In this document: one piece after another, positions 1-5,678 of the stretch
How the letters are laid out: each line of letters starts with the position of its first letter
Position numbering within the stretch: position 1 is the stretch's first letter
NCBI GenBank assembly: GCA_900546295.1
Contig: URCK01000052.1
Coordinates: forward strand, 1-12,938
From: an uncultured Eubacteriales bacterium
Lineage (GTDB): Bacteria; Bacillota; Clostridia; Oscillospirales; Oscillospiraceae
Length of the DNA stretch: 12,938 nucleotides
Direction: 5' to 3'
Program-made: the position numbers and the translations under genes
Notes under the pieces: generated by a model
What the model saw: the letters and a program-made list of their open reading frames with translations, nothing else
Databases searched by the model: none
What the model was told of the DNA's origin: nothing

Positions 1-27
1 GTTTTCACCATAGATGCTGGGTACCAT
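1..27 (-). CDS. Hsp20-family small heat-shock protein, N-terminal end only (partial)
   Basis: A minus-strand reading frame starts with ATG at 25-27 and runs off the window after nine residues, MVPSIYGEN. A GGAGG ribosome site at 36-40 sits 8 nt upstream, which supports a real start. Clostridial Hsp20/alpha-crystallin proteins commonly begin with M-x-PSI(F/Y)GEN followed by L-F-D-D, so this is probably the start of such an ATP-independent holdase chaperone; that rests on recall of the family's N-terminus, since the alpha-crystallin domain lies outside the window. It would lie downstream of the HdeD-like gene on the same strand, and a clpB remnant lies nearby, which fits a stress-gene neighbourhood. 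Confidence 0.55.
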
Positions 28-120
28 AATCAATTCCTCCATTCAAGATGAAATATGGGATTTCAATTTATGTGAAGCACGGCGGCGTGGTATCAGCCGC
101 GCCGCAGCAGTGCCTGCCGA

Positions 121-654
121 TCAAATGTCCTTCGTTCTGGAAATGCAGGCGCAGACAATGGAACTGACGCCCTCCAGCACAAATACGATGCCGACCGTCA
201 TGCCCATGGCCGCCACGCTGACCCACGGATCCATCAGGCAAATAAAACCGGCAAGCGTCAAAAGAATGCCGACTGCAAGGATCCATCCCCACGCGCGGAC
301 ACCGAGGGCGCGCAGATCAAACGAGCTGACGCACTGCGACACGCCGGAAAACAGCAGCCACAGCGTGAACAGGAACGGCAGCGACAGCATCGTGAACCAC
401 TGGTTGAAAAGCAGAAACAGCGACATGATCACCGTCAGAACACCGTCGAGCAACAGCCAGCCGGAGCCGAGCATCACGCCGCTTGCCGCGGCAAACACCA
501 CGATCTCCGCAACGCCGGACAGCAACAGGAATATACCAAGCAGCAGCCCTGCCGAGAGCAGCGCCACGTCCTGATTGCACAAACAATAGATGCCCGCGGC
601 GATCAGCAACACACCGGCTGCAACATTCAGGATACGCATGGACTTTGTACTCAT
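121..654 (-). CDS. HdeD/DUF308 family six-helix membrane protein
   Basis: This 177-residue protein is almost entirely hydrophobic, with about six membrane segments (roughly residues 9-26, 31-52, 62-83, 87-109, 121-140, 144-168) arranged as three repeated helix pairs. That is the layout of the HdeD/DUF308 family, named after an E. coli acid-stress membrane protein; the biochemical function of the family is not established. The frame stays open for another 39 codons upstream, but those are basic and low-complexity, whereas ATG at 654 begins a typical family N-terminus (MSTKSMRILNV) behind a purine-rich GAAAGAAGA stretch, so I start it there. The neighbouring hsp20 start and clpB remnant suggest a general stress role, but that is inference from context. 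Confidence 0.75.
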   Translation of the reverse strand: MSTKSMRILNVAAGVLLIAAGIYCLCNQDVALLSAGLLLGIFLLLSGVAEIVVFAAASGVMLGSGWLLLDGVLTVIMSLFLLFNQWFTMLSLPFLFTLWLLFSGVSQCVSSFDLRALGVRAWGWILAVGILLTLAGFICLMDPWVSVAAMGMTVGIVFVLEGVSSIVCACISRTKDI

Positions 655-856
655 AAAGCCATCTTCTTTCTTTTTCCTCTTTCTGCTGTATAGTTTAGCT
701 TTTTCTGCGGTAAAGACAATACGCCGCCGGTACAAGAAAAGAAATAGAGCTTGTGCCAAAAGCACAAGCATAAAGAAGGAAGTATAGGTAGATTCGTTTT
801 GCTATATGGGCGGCTTTTTATCTTGGCGTCTTAGCCGCTGTGCTTTTTTGACAGCA
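655..856. other. Gene-free spacer upstream of the HdeD-like gene
   Basis: No convincing gene is seen. Besides the possible promoter, it holds an 8-bp perfect hairpin at 749-769 (GCTTGTGC / GCACAAGC, 5-nt loop). On the minus strand this is followed by a pyrimidine-rich run (CTCTATTTCTTTTCTT), so it could be a weak minus-strand terminator. A looser GCGGCT/AGCCGC pair lies at about 811-838. Confidence 0.4.
687..714 (-). promoter_or_regulatory. Possible sigma-A promoter for the HdeD-like gene
   Basis: On the minus strand TTTACC (714-709) and TATACA (692-687) are separated by 16 nt and would start transcription about 25-30 nt upstream of the ATG at 654. Both hexamers are imperfect (4 of 6 and 5 of 6 matches), and TTGTCT-N16-TAAACT overlaps them as an alternative, so this is weak. 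Confidence 0.3.
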
Positions 857-893
857 ATATCTCCGGATGGCACACAAGGCCATCCGGGGATAT
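857..893. terminator. Strong 15-bp hairpin downstream of the clpB remnant
   Basis: The arms at 857-871 and 879-893 pair over 15 bp with a single G-T wobble, around a 7-nt loop. The plus strand has a T run right after the stem (TATTTTTC); the minus strand has only TATTG. By position it would end the clpB message (minus), 36 nt after its stop, but the T tract fits plus-strand transcription better. The direction is therefore left open. Confidence 0.5.
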
Positions 894-928
894 TTTTCAG
901 GTATGTATCAGGAATTTCCACGGAATGA

Positions 929-1042
929 TTACTTGGTGACGACCAGCTTGTTGTCCTCCACGGCCAGCTTTGCGGTGTCGCCGGTCTTGAGGGTGCCGTC
1001 CAGCATCTTCTCGGCCACAGCGTCCTCCACCTTGCTCTGGAT
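929..1042 (-). pseudogene. clpB: ClpB chaperone, C-terminal remnant (5' part lost)
   Basis: Reading the minus strand back from a TAA at 929-931 gives about 37 residues: IQSKVEDAVAEKML, then DGTLKTGDTAKLAV and EDNKLVVTK. This is the extreme C-terminus of the Hsp100 disaggregase ClpB, where R-x-IQ-x-x-(V/I)E-x-x-(V/L)A-x-x-(I/M)L-x-G-x-(L/I)K-x-GD is typical. ClpB works with DnaK to dissolve protein aggregates. Upstream of about 1043 the resemblance stops at once and the sequence belongs to a different, opposite-strand fragment, so more than 800 codons are missing. No start codon or ribosome site is present. The last ~37 codons are undamaged, which suggests that the loss is recent or that the contig is misjoined here. 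ClpC or another Clp ATPase is less likely because of the tail sequence. Confidence 0.7.
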
Positions 1043-1131
1043 ACGACAAGGTAAACGCCATTCTCGCCCGCGAGTCCGCGTTGGAAAAACAGCTGACCGA
1101 AGAGGGCGGTGAAAGCACAGAGCAAAAGTGA
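1042..1131 (+). pseudogene. C-terminal remnant of an unidentified plus-strand gene
   Basis: A plus-strand frame ends with about 29 residues, YDKVNAILARESALE then KQLTEEGGESTEQK, and a TGA at 1129-1131. The TGA overlaps the first bases of a very strong terminator hairpin, which is why I take this as the real end of a gene rather than chance. The segment is helical and charged, with an acidic tail. I do not recognise the family. No start codon or ribosome site exists upstream: at about 1043 the sequence switches into the antisense of the clpB tail. The two fragments are joined at their broken 5' sides. Confidence 0.5.
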
Positions 1132-1170
1132 GGGAGGACAGAGCCGTCCTCCCTCATTTTCTCTATTTTT
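1130..1170 (+). terminator. Rho-independent terminator (10-bp perfect stem)
   Basis: GAGGGAGGAC (1130-1139) and GTCCTCCCTC (1146-1155) form a perfect 10-bp stem with a 6-nt loop, followed by ATTTTCTCTATTTTT. It directly follows, and overlaps, the stop of the plus-strand remnant. On the minus strand the stem is followed by ACTTTTGC, so it may also catch read-through from ktrBA. A smaller hairpin (TGCGGCA/TGCCGCA, 1177-1195) lies between it and the ktrA stop. Confidence 0.8.
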
Positions 1171-1267
1171 GCGCAATGCGGCATTCCCTGCCGCAGAATC
1201 TGCGCGCTTTTGTTGAGATGCCTCTCCGGCGCATCAAGCCCTTATACGTGCAAGACTCTATGTTGCT

Positions 1268-1915
1268 TTACAGCCGGAAGTGCTTCTTAAGTTCTTGGTT
1301 TTCCCCCAGCACCAGCAGCGTCATATCAGCGTCCAGCACCGTTTCGGGCGAGATGTTCATGTCGGTTTTGTTCTCCCGCTTCACACCGAGGATGTTGACG
1401 CCGTATTTTCTGCGGATGCCCAGCTCGCCGATGCTGCGGCCCTGCCAATCCTCCGGCACGGCAACCTCGATAATGGCGTGCTGCTCGTCCAGCTCAATGT
1501 AGCTGAAAATATGGTTGGCGGTATAGCGGATGGCCGCCCACTTCGCCAGCTGCTTTTCCGGGTAGGCGACCGCGTCCGCGCCGTTGCGCAGCAGAAATTT
1601 CGCCTGCACATCCCGCTCAGCGCGGGACACTACATACTTTGCCCCCAGTTCCTTGAGCAGCGATGTTGTCTCCAGCGAATTCTGAAAATTCCCGCTGATG
1701 GTGACATAGCAGACATCGTAGTTGCTCACACCCAATGAGCGAAGGAAGTCCACACGGGTGCTGTCGCCGATCTGCGCGTTGGTGACAAAGGGCATGCACT
1801 CGTTGACGCGCTCCTCGTCTTTGTCCACTGCCATCACCTGATGGCCCAGCTCATTGAGCTGCATGGCAAGATGCCGCCCGAAGCGGCCCAGTCCGATCAA
1901 TAATACCGTTTTCAT
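1268..1915 (-). CDS. ktrA: KtrA/TrkA-type RCK regulatory subunit of a K+ uptake system
   Basis: This 215-residue cytoplasmic protein has the two-domain plan of KtrA: an N-terminal Rossmann RCK domain (residues 1-130) with the nucleotide-binding GLGRFG at 8-13 and the acidic D31 (AVDKDEE) that contacts the adenosine ribose, then an RCK_C domain (about 135-215). In the family, KtrA octamers bind ATP or ADP through the first domain and gate the membrane subunit KtrB; the C-terminal domain binds c-di-AMP in several Firmicutes. The length matches KtrA (about 220) rather than the doubled TrkA. AAAGGAGCGCACA precedes the ATG. It follows ktrB after 12 nt, so the two are surely co-transcribed, with the membrane subunit first. 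Confidence 0.93.
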   Translation of the reverse strand: MKTVLLIGLGRFGRHLAMQLNELGHQVMAVDKDEERVNECMPFVTNAQIGDSTRVDFLRSLGVSNYDVCYVTISGNFQNSLETTSLLKELGAKYVVSRAERDVQAKFLLRNGADAVAYPEKQLAKWAAIRYTANHIFSYIELDEQHAIIEVAVPEDWQGRSIGELGIRRKYGVNILGVKRENKTDMNISPETVLDADMTLLVLGENQELKKHFRL

Positions 1916-1927
1916 TGTGCGCTCCTT

Positions 1928-3268
1928 TCAGCCTACGGTAATTTTCTCCTGCGGATAGCGGGCATAGGTCAGGTCATGCCCGGAGAATGCGGCGTAGATC
2001 AAGGTCAATCCGCCGACGCGCCCGAAATACATCAGCAGGATGAGAATGCTCTGCGACAGGACTCCCAGCTGCGGTGTCAGCCCCACCGTCAGGCCCACCG
2101 TACCGGCGGCGGACGCTGTTTCATAGAGACAGGCACCGAGGGGAAGCTCCTCCGCTGTGCTGATGACCGCCGCCCCCGCAAAGGTCAGCCCCAGATACAG
2201 CAGCAGAATGGCGGCGGCGTTGCGGACAGTGGATGTCTCCAATCTGCGGCGGAAGAGCTGCGGATCCTCCCGCCTGTGGAAGGCGGCAATGGCGTTGGCA
2301 ATGAGAACTGCCAGCGTCGTGACCTTCATGCCGCCCGCCGTGGAGCCGGGTGCTCCGCCGGTGAGCATCAGCAAAATGGTGACCGCCTGAGAGGCATCCG
2401 TCATCTCCGTCAGATCCACTGTGTTATAGCCGGCCGTCCGCGGCGTGACCGACTGAAAAAGGGAGGCCAATATCCGCTCTCCTATCGGCAGGTCCGCAAA
2501 ATCCGTCAGGAAAAAGAGGACTGCCGGGAGCGCGATCAACAGGGCCGTGGCACTCAGAATGACCTTGCTCTGCATCCGGTAACGCCGCAGGTGCAGACCG
2601 TGCGTACAGACATCGTCCCACGTTAGAAAGCCGATGCCACCTACGATGATCAGCAGCATGATAACGATGTTGACCAGCGGGTCTGCGGCATAGGCCGTCA
2701 GCGAGGGATAGAGGGCGTCCGCCCGCCCCAGAATATCGAAACCCGCATTGCAGAAGGCGGAAACGGAATGGAAAACGGACATCCATACGCCCCGCAGCCC
2801 ATAATCCCGGCAGAATGCTGGTAGCAGCGCCAACGCGCCCAGCAGCTCGACGATCAGGGTCCCTCTCAGGATAAACCGCGTCAGGCGCACGATGCCGCCC
2901 ACCGCAGGAGCGGAGATGGCGTCCTGCATGGCGCTGCGCTCCTTGAGCGAGATGTTCCGCCCGGCGAGCATCAGGAACGTCACCGCGCCGGTGATCACGC
3001 CCAGCCCGCCAATCTGGATCAGCAGCAAAATCACCGTCTGACCAAAGGCAGACCAGTAGCTGCCGGTATCCTGCACCACCAGCCCCGTCACGCAGACAGC
3101 GGAGGTGGAGGTGAACAGTGCCTCATGAAACGGCGTCCAGACCCGCTGTACTGTGGCGATAGGCAGCATCAGCACCAGCGCCCCCAACAGGATCACGCCA
3201 GCAAAGCCGAGGATCATGATTTGAAAAGAAGTCAAATGCCGCTTTAAGCGAAACACAATCTCCGTCAC
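1928..3268 (-). CDS. ktrB: KtrB/TrkH-type potassium channel subunit
   Basis: This polytopic membrane protein of about 446 residues forms the K+ (often Na+-dependent) translocation pathway of the Ktr system. All four pore-loop filters of the TrkH/KtrB superfamily are visible: TSAVCVTGL (about 55-63), AFCNAGFD (171-178), TPRTAGYNT (275-283) and SAAGTVGLT (386-394), each with its key glycine. The glycine-rich gating loop GGAPGSTAGGMK is at 305-316. The start is decided by the ribosome site: AAGGAGG at 3283-3277 lies 8 nt before a GTG at 3268, whereas the more upstream in-frame GTG (3277) overlaps that site. The encoded N-terminus is then MTEIVFRLKRHLTSFQ. It forms an operon with ktrA. Confidence 0.93.
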   Translation of the reverse strand: MTEIVFRLKRHLTSFQIMILGFAGVILLGALVLMLPIATVQRVWTPFHEALFTSTSAVCVTGLVVQDTGSYWSAFGQTVILLLIQIGGLGVITGAVTFLMLAGRNISLKERSAMQDAISAPAVGGIVRLTRFILRGTLIVELLGALALLPAFCRDYGLRGVWMSVFHSVSAFCNAGFDILGRADALYPSLTAYAADPLVNIVIMLLIIVGGIGFLTWDDVCTHGLHLRRYRMQSKVILSATALLIALPAVLFFLTDFADLPIGERILASLFQSVTPRTAGYNTVDLTEMTDASQAVTILLMLTGGAPGSTAGGMKVTTLAVLIANAIAAFHRREDPQLFRRRLETSTVRNAAAILLLYLGLTFAGAAVISTAEELPLGACLYETASAAGTVGLTVGLTPQLGVLSQSILILLMYFGRVGGLTLIYAAFSGHDLTYARYPQEKITVG

Positions 3269-3312
3269 ATCACACACCTCCTTGAAACAATGGTACTCTC
3301 AATTTTCCGTAC

Positions 3313-3341
3313 AGTATAACACGGCTTTTGCAATGTGTCTG
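3313..3341 (-). promoter_or_regulatory. Probable promoter of ktrBA
   Basis: On the minus strand CAGACA (3341-3336) and TATACT (3318-3313) are 17 nt apart, about 45 nt upstream of the ktrB start. The -10 is good (5 of 6) and the -35 fair (4 of 6). The leader would be under 40 nt, too short for a c-di-AMP riboswitch of the kind that controls ktr genes in some Firmicutes. Confidence 0.5.
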
Positions 3342-3374
3342 TATGTATCTTGTAAAATTTTCAGGTGTGAAGTC

Positions 3375-3408
3375 CAGCTTTGCAGCCCAGAGGCGGGCTG
3401 CAAAGCTG
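3375..3408. repeat. Perfect 14-bp inverted repeat
   Basis: CAGCTTTGCAGCCC (3375-3388) pairs perfectly with GGGCTGCAAAGCTG (3395-3408) around AGAGGC. Neither strand has a T run after the stem, so it is not a typical intrinsic terminator. It lies just upstream of the putative ktrB -35 box, where it could be an operator, an old element end, or the relic of a terminator. Confidence 0.7.
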
Positions 3409-3564
3409 CGGTTGACAGACTTTGGTGCATAGAATTCTCTGCGTGACCTGTGAATCTCTCCTAAATTTTTAGTGAACTCCACATTTATTGTGGCACACTC
3501 AGCCAAAAAAGCAATGCATGGCATTTTGCCTATAAAGCCAATATTGAAACCGATGTGCAATGAA

Positions 3565-3598
3565 ACCAAAAAAGAAACGGCGCAGAAGGTCTGCGCCG
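3565..3598 (-). terminator. Minus-strand rho-independent terminator
   Basis: A 9-bp perfect stem (CGGCGCAGA at 3578-3586 with TCTGCGCCG at 3590-3598, 3-nt loop) is followed on the minus strand by TTTCTTTTTTGG. It is a textbook terminator, yet there is no intact minus-strand gene for it to end: only the tRNA, which has its own terminator 200 bp earlier, lies upstream. Confidence 0.75.
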
Positions 3599-3614
3599 CA
3601 CTGGGCTGAGTCTC

Positions 3615-3645
3615 AAGTGCCAACGAGGTGCAACACAGGTGCAAC
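3615..3645. repeat. Iteron-like 11-bp direct repeats
   Basis: AGGTGCAACAC (3626-3636) is followed directly by AGGTGCAACAG (3637-3647), preceded by a degenerate copy, AAGTGCCAACG (3615-3625). The 11-bp spacing puts each copy about one helical turn apart, as in protein-binding arrays such as integrase arm sites or replication iterons. No partner protein is encoded nearby. Confidence 0.55.
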
Positions 3646-3676
3646 AGTTTTGAGCAAAATATGCTCAAAACCTGTT
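3643..3676. repeat. Imperfect 14-bp inverted repeat next to the direct repeats
   Basis: AACAGTTTTGAGCA (3643-3656) pairs with TGCTCAAAACCTGTT (3662-3676) apart from one bulged C, around AAATA. It overlaps the end of the direct-repeat array. The short core and AT-rich loop resemble the crossover sites of tyrosine recombinases, but no integrase is present to confirm that. Confidence 0.55.
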
Positions 3677-3796
3677 TCAAAGCACTTTCGAACTCATATC
3701 CGACTTGATTGGAAGTCGTATCAGAGATGTATCAAATTTGTAAGAAAAAAGGGTAAAAGTGGCCAAAATAAAGGGTCAAATCCGTTTCAGGGCAAC

Positions 3797-3832
3797 AAAA
3801 AACCTTGAAGCCATTGAAGCTTCAAGGTTTTT
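3797..3832 (-). terminator. Terminator of tRNA-Val
   Basis: CCTTGAAGC (3803-3811) and GCTTCAAGG (3819-3827) form a 9-bp stem flanked by A and T runs, 4 nt past the tRNA CCA end on the minus strand, where it is followed by TTTTTTG. The symmetrical A/T flanks would let it work in both directions. Confidence 0.88.
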
Positions 3833-3835
3833 CTC

Positions 3836-3911
3836 TGGTGCGCGGTACAGGACTCGAACCTGTGACCCCATGCACGTCAAGCATGTGCTCTACCAGCTGA
3901 GCTAACCGCGC
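3836..3911 (-). tRNA. tRNA-Val (anticodon GAC)
   Basis: The minus strand folds as a complete 76-nt cloverleaf with encoded CCA: acceptor GCGCGGT/ACCGCGC, D arm GCTC/GAGC, anticodon stem CATGC/GCATG with loop TTGACGT, a 5-nt variable loop GGGTC, T arm ACAGG/CCTGT with TTCGAGT, discriminator A. The anticodon GAC (3878-3876) reads the valine codon GUC and, by wobble, GUU. It is a lone tRNA gene with its own promoter and terminator. Its 3' half is the kind of site that integrases use, but I find no second copy of the tRNA 3' end in the window. Confidence 0.97.
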
Positions 3912-3926
3912 GAACCGAACAGTGAT

Positions 3927-3955
3927 ATACTACTATAACCGCCGCATTTTGTCAA
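3927..3955 (-). promoter_or_regulatory. Sigma-A promoter of tRNA-Val
   Basis: TTGACA (3955-3950, consensus) and TAGTAT (3932-3927) are spaced 17 nt apart on the minus strand, placing the -10 box 16 nt before the mature tRNA 5' end. Confidence 0.85.
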
Positions 3956-4096
3956 CACTTTTTTACAAGAATTCTGTTTTTCTTTTTCGCAAAGGGAGAC
4001 TATTTACAGCATACGCTAAGCGGGCGGGAATGTAAAGAGGGGAAAATAGCAGAAATTGCCCCGCCTTTTTCAGTCATTTTTCTGCGCGCCCCTTTC

Positions 4097-4125
4097 TTGT
4101 CATTTCTCCTTGTTTTCTATATAAT
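4097..4125 (+). promoter_or_regulatory. Strong sigma-A promoter of the DUF1846-PfkB operon
   Basis: TTGTCA (4097-4102) and TATAAT (4120-4125) with a 17-nt spacer match 5 of 6 and 6 of 6 consensus positions. The predicted start near 4132 leaves a leader of about 35 nt before the ATG at 4167. No operator-like palindrome is obvious around it. Confidence 0.82.
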
Positions 4126-4166
4126 GTCCATATTATGTGTTGAAGAGAATGAGGTGCTTTTTTACG

Positions 4167-5651
4167 ATGGGAACGATCGGTTTTGACAACGATAAATACC
4201 TTGCCATGCAGTCTGCGCACATCCGCGAGCGCATCAGCAAGTTTGGCGGCAAGCTGTATCTGGAATTCGGCGGCAAGCTGTTCGACGATTTTCACGCTTC
4301 GCGCGTGCTGCCCGGCTTCCAGCCCGACAGCAAGATCCGTATGCTCCAGCAGCTGCGCGACGATGCGGAGATCGTCATCGTGGTCAGCGCGAACGACATT
4401 GAGAAGAACAAGGTGCGCGGCGACCTCGGCATCACCTACGATGACGACTGCCTGCGCCTGATCGACGCGTTCCGTTCGCTGGGGCTGTATGTCGGCGGCG
4501 TGTGCATCACGCAGTACGCCGCTCAGAGCGCGGCGGACGCCTTCATTAAGCGCCTCAACACGCTGGGCGTGCGCAACTACCGCCACTACCCCATCGCCGG
4601 CTACCCCTCCGACGTTGCCCACATCGTCAGCGACGATGGCTTCGGCCGCAACGAATACATCGAGACGACCCATTCGCTCATCGTCATCACCGCCCCCGGC
4701 CCCGGCAGCGGCAAGATGGCCACCTGCCTCTCCCAGCTCTACCATGAGCACAAGCACGGCGTGAACGCGGGCTACGCGAAGTTTGAAACCTTCCCCATAT
4801 GGAACCTGCCGCTCAAGCACCCCGTGAACCTCGCCTACGAGGCCGCGACCGCCGACCTTGACGACGTGAACATGATCGACCCCTTCCACCTCGAGGCTTA
4901 CGGCGAAACGACCGTCAACTACAACCGCGACGTGGAGATCTTCCCGGTCCTGCGCGCGATCTTCGAGCGCATCTCGGGCGAGTGCCCCTATAAGTCCCCC
5001 ACGGATATGGGTGTCAACATGGCGGGCAAGTGCATCATCAACGACGAAATCTGCCGCCAGGCCTCTCGCATGGAGATCCTGCGCCGCTACTATGCTACGC
5101 AGGTCGACGTGGCGCGCGGCGTATCCGACGTCTGTCAGCTCAGAAAACTTGAACTCGTCATGCAGCAGGCGGACGTAACGCCCGCGCTCTGCCCCGCCGT
5201 GGCCGCCGCCAACCAGAAGGCCGAAGAGACCGAGGCGCCCGCCGGCGCGATGCTCCTGCCCGACGGCCGCGTTGTCACGGGTAAGACCTCTTCCCTGCTC
5301 GGCGCTTCGGCGGCGCTGCTGCTCAACGCACTCAAGGCCATGGCCGGCATCCGCGGCGATCTTGACCTCATCGCCAATCAGGTCATCGAGCCGATCTCGG
5401 CGCTCAAGATCCAGTCCCTCGGCCACCACAACCCGCGCCTGCACTCTGATGAGGTACTCATCGCACTGGCGATCTCGGGGCTGACCAATCCCCTTGCAGA
5501 GCTCGCCCGCGAGCAGCTCGGCAGTCTGCGCGGCTGCGATGCGCACTTCTCCGTCATCATCTCGGAGGAGGATATCAAGCTCTACAAGCGCCTCGGCATC
5601 CACGTCAGCTGCGAGCCGAAGTATGAATCCAAGCGCCTCTACCATAAATAA
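4167..5651 (+). CDS. DUF1846 (UPF0371) family protein, function unknown
   Basis: This soluble 494-residue protein begins MGTIGFDNDKYLAMQS, the conserved opening of DUF1846/UPF0371 proteins, found mainly in Firmicutes and Actinobacteria. Its length is normal and it looks full length. Visible landmarks are VIVVSANDIEKNKVRGDLGITYDD split over 71-94, a glycine-rich APGPGSGKMAT (176-186) that resembles a Walker A phosphate-binding loop, and a C-terminal block with LGHHNPRLHSDEVL (418-431). No signal peptide or membrane segment is seen. The frame extends 10 codons further upstream, but the family start and GAGGTG at 4151-4156 favour ATG 4167. It is the first gene of a two-gene operon with a PfkB kinase, so small-molecule (sugar or nucleoside) metabolism is a reasonable guess; no reaction is established to my knowledge. 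Confidence 0.9.
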   Translation: MGTIGFDNDKYLAMQSAHIRERISKFGGKLYLEFGGKLFDDFHASRVLPGFQPDSKIRMLQQLRDDAEIVIVVSANDIEKNKVRGDLGITYDDDCLRLIDAFRSLGLYVGGVCITQYAAQSAADAFIKRLNTLGVRNYRHYPIAGYPSDVAHIVSDDGFGRNEYIETTHSLIVITAPGPGSGKMATCLSQLYHEHKHGVNAGYAKFETFPIWNLPLKHPVNLAYEAATADLDDVNMIDPFHLEAYGETTVNYNRDVEIFPVLRAIFERISGECPYKSPTDMGVNMAGKCIINDEICRQASRMEILRRYYATQVDVARGVSDVCQLRKLELVMQQADVTPALCPAVAAANQKAEETEAPAGAMLLPDGRVVTGKTSSLLGASAALLLNALKAMAGIRGDLDLIANQVIEPISALKIQSLGHHNPRLHSDEVLIALAISGLTNPLAELAREQLGSLRGCDAHFSVIISEEDIKLYKRLGIHVSCEPKYESKRLYHK

Positions 5652-5678
5652 TATTCGATTTTCAAGGACTCCTACACC

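Larger units (their letters stand above)
3284..3835. other. Gene-free region between ktrB and tRNA-Val
   Basis: About 550 bp hold no convincing gene. Open frames on both strands here lack family resemblance, ribosome sites and coding-like composition, and the stretch is more AT-rich than its surroundings. It is packed with structure: the ktrB promoter, a 14-bp perfect hairpin, a minus-strand terminator, 11-bp direct repeats, a second inverted repeat, and the tRNA terminator, each listed separately. It may be the worn-down scar of an element once inserted beside the tRNA gene. Confidence 0.6.

Noticed and set aside
14..574. Open frame of 186 codons on the plus strand opposite the HdeD-like gene
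   Set aside because: Ser/Thr/Pro-rich antisense of a membrane protein gene; no family resemblance.
867..1184. Frames on both strands spanning the clpB remnant
   Set aside because: These are out of frame with the recognisable clpB tail and cross the junction near 1043; they have no family resemblance.
3626..3647. CRISPR-like repeats
   Set aside because: Only two to three 11-bp tandem copies without spacers; no cas genes.
3270..3680. Open frame of 136 codons on the minus strand upstream of ktrB
   Set aside because: Cysteine-rich mixed sequence running through a terminator, a palindrome and the ktrB promoter, and overlapping the ktrB start. No ribosome site, no recognisable domain.
3560..3808. 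Open frame of 82 codons on the plus strand near tRNA-Val
   Set aside because: Very basic lysine/arginine composition produced by A-rich terminator flanks and repeats; no ribosome site, no domain.
4023..4070. GGCGGG/CCCGCC pair followed by TTTTT upstream of the DUF1846 promoter
   Set aside because: The loop is about 31 nt and no plus-strand transcript is evident upstream, so support for a terminator is weak.
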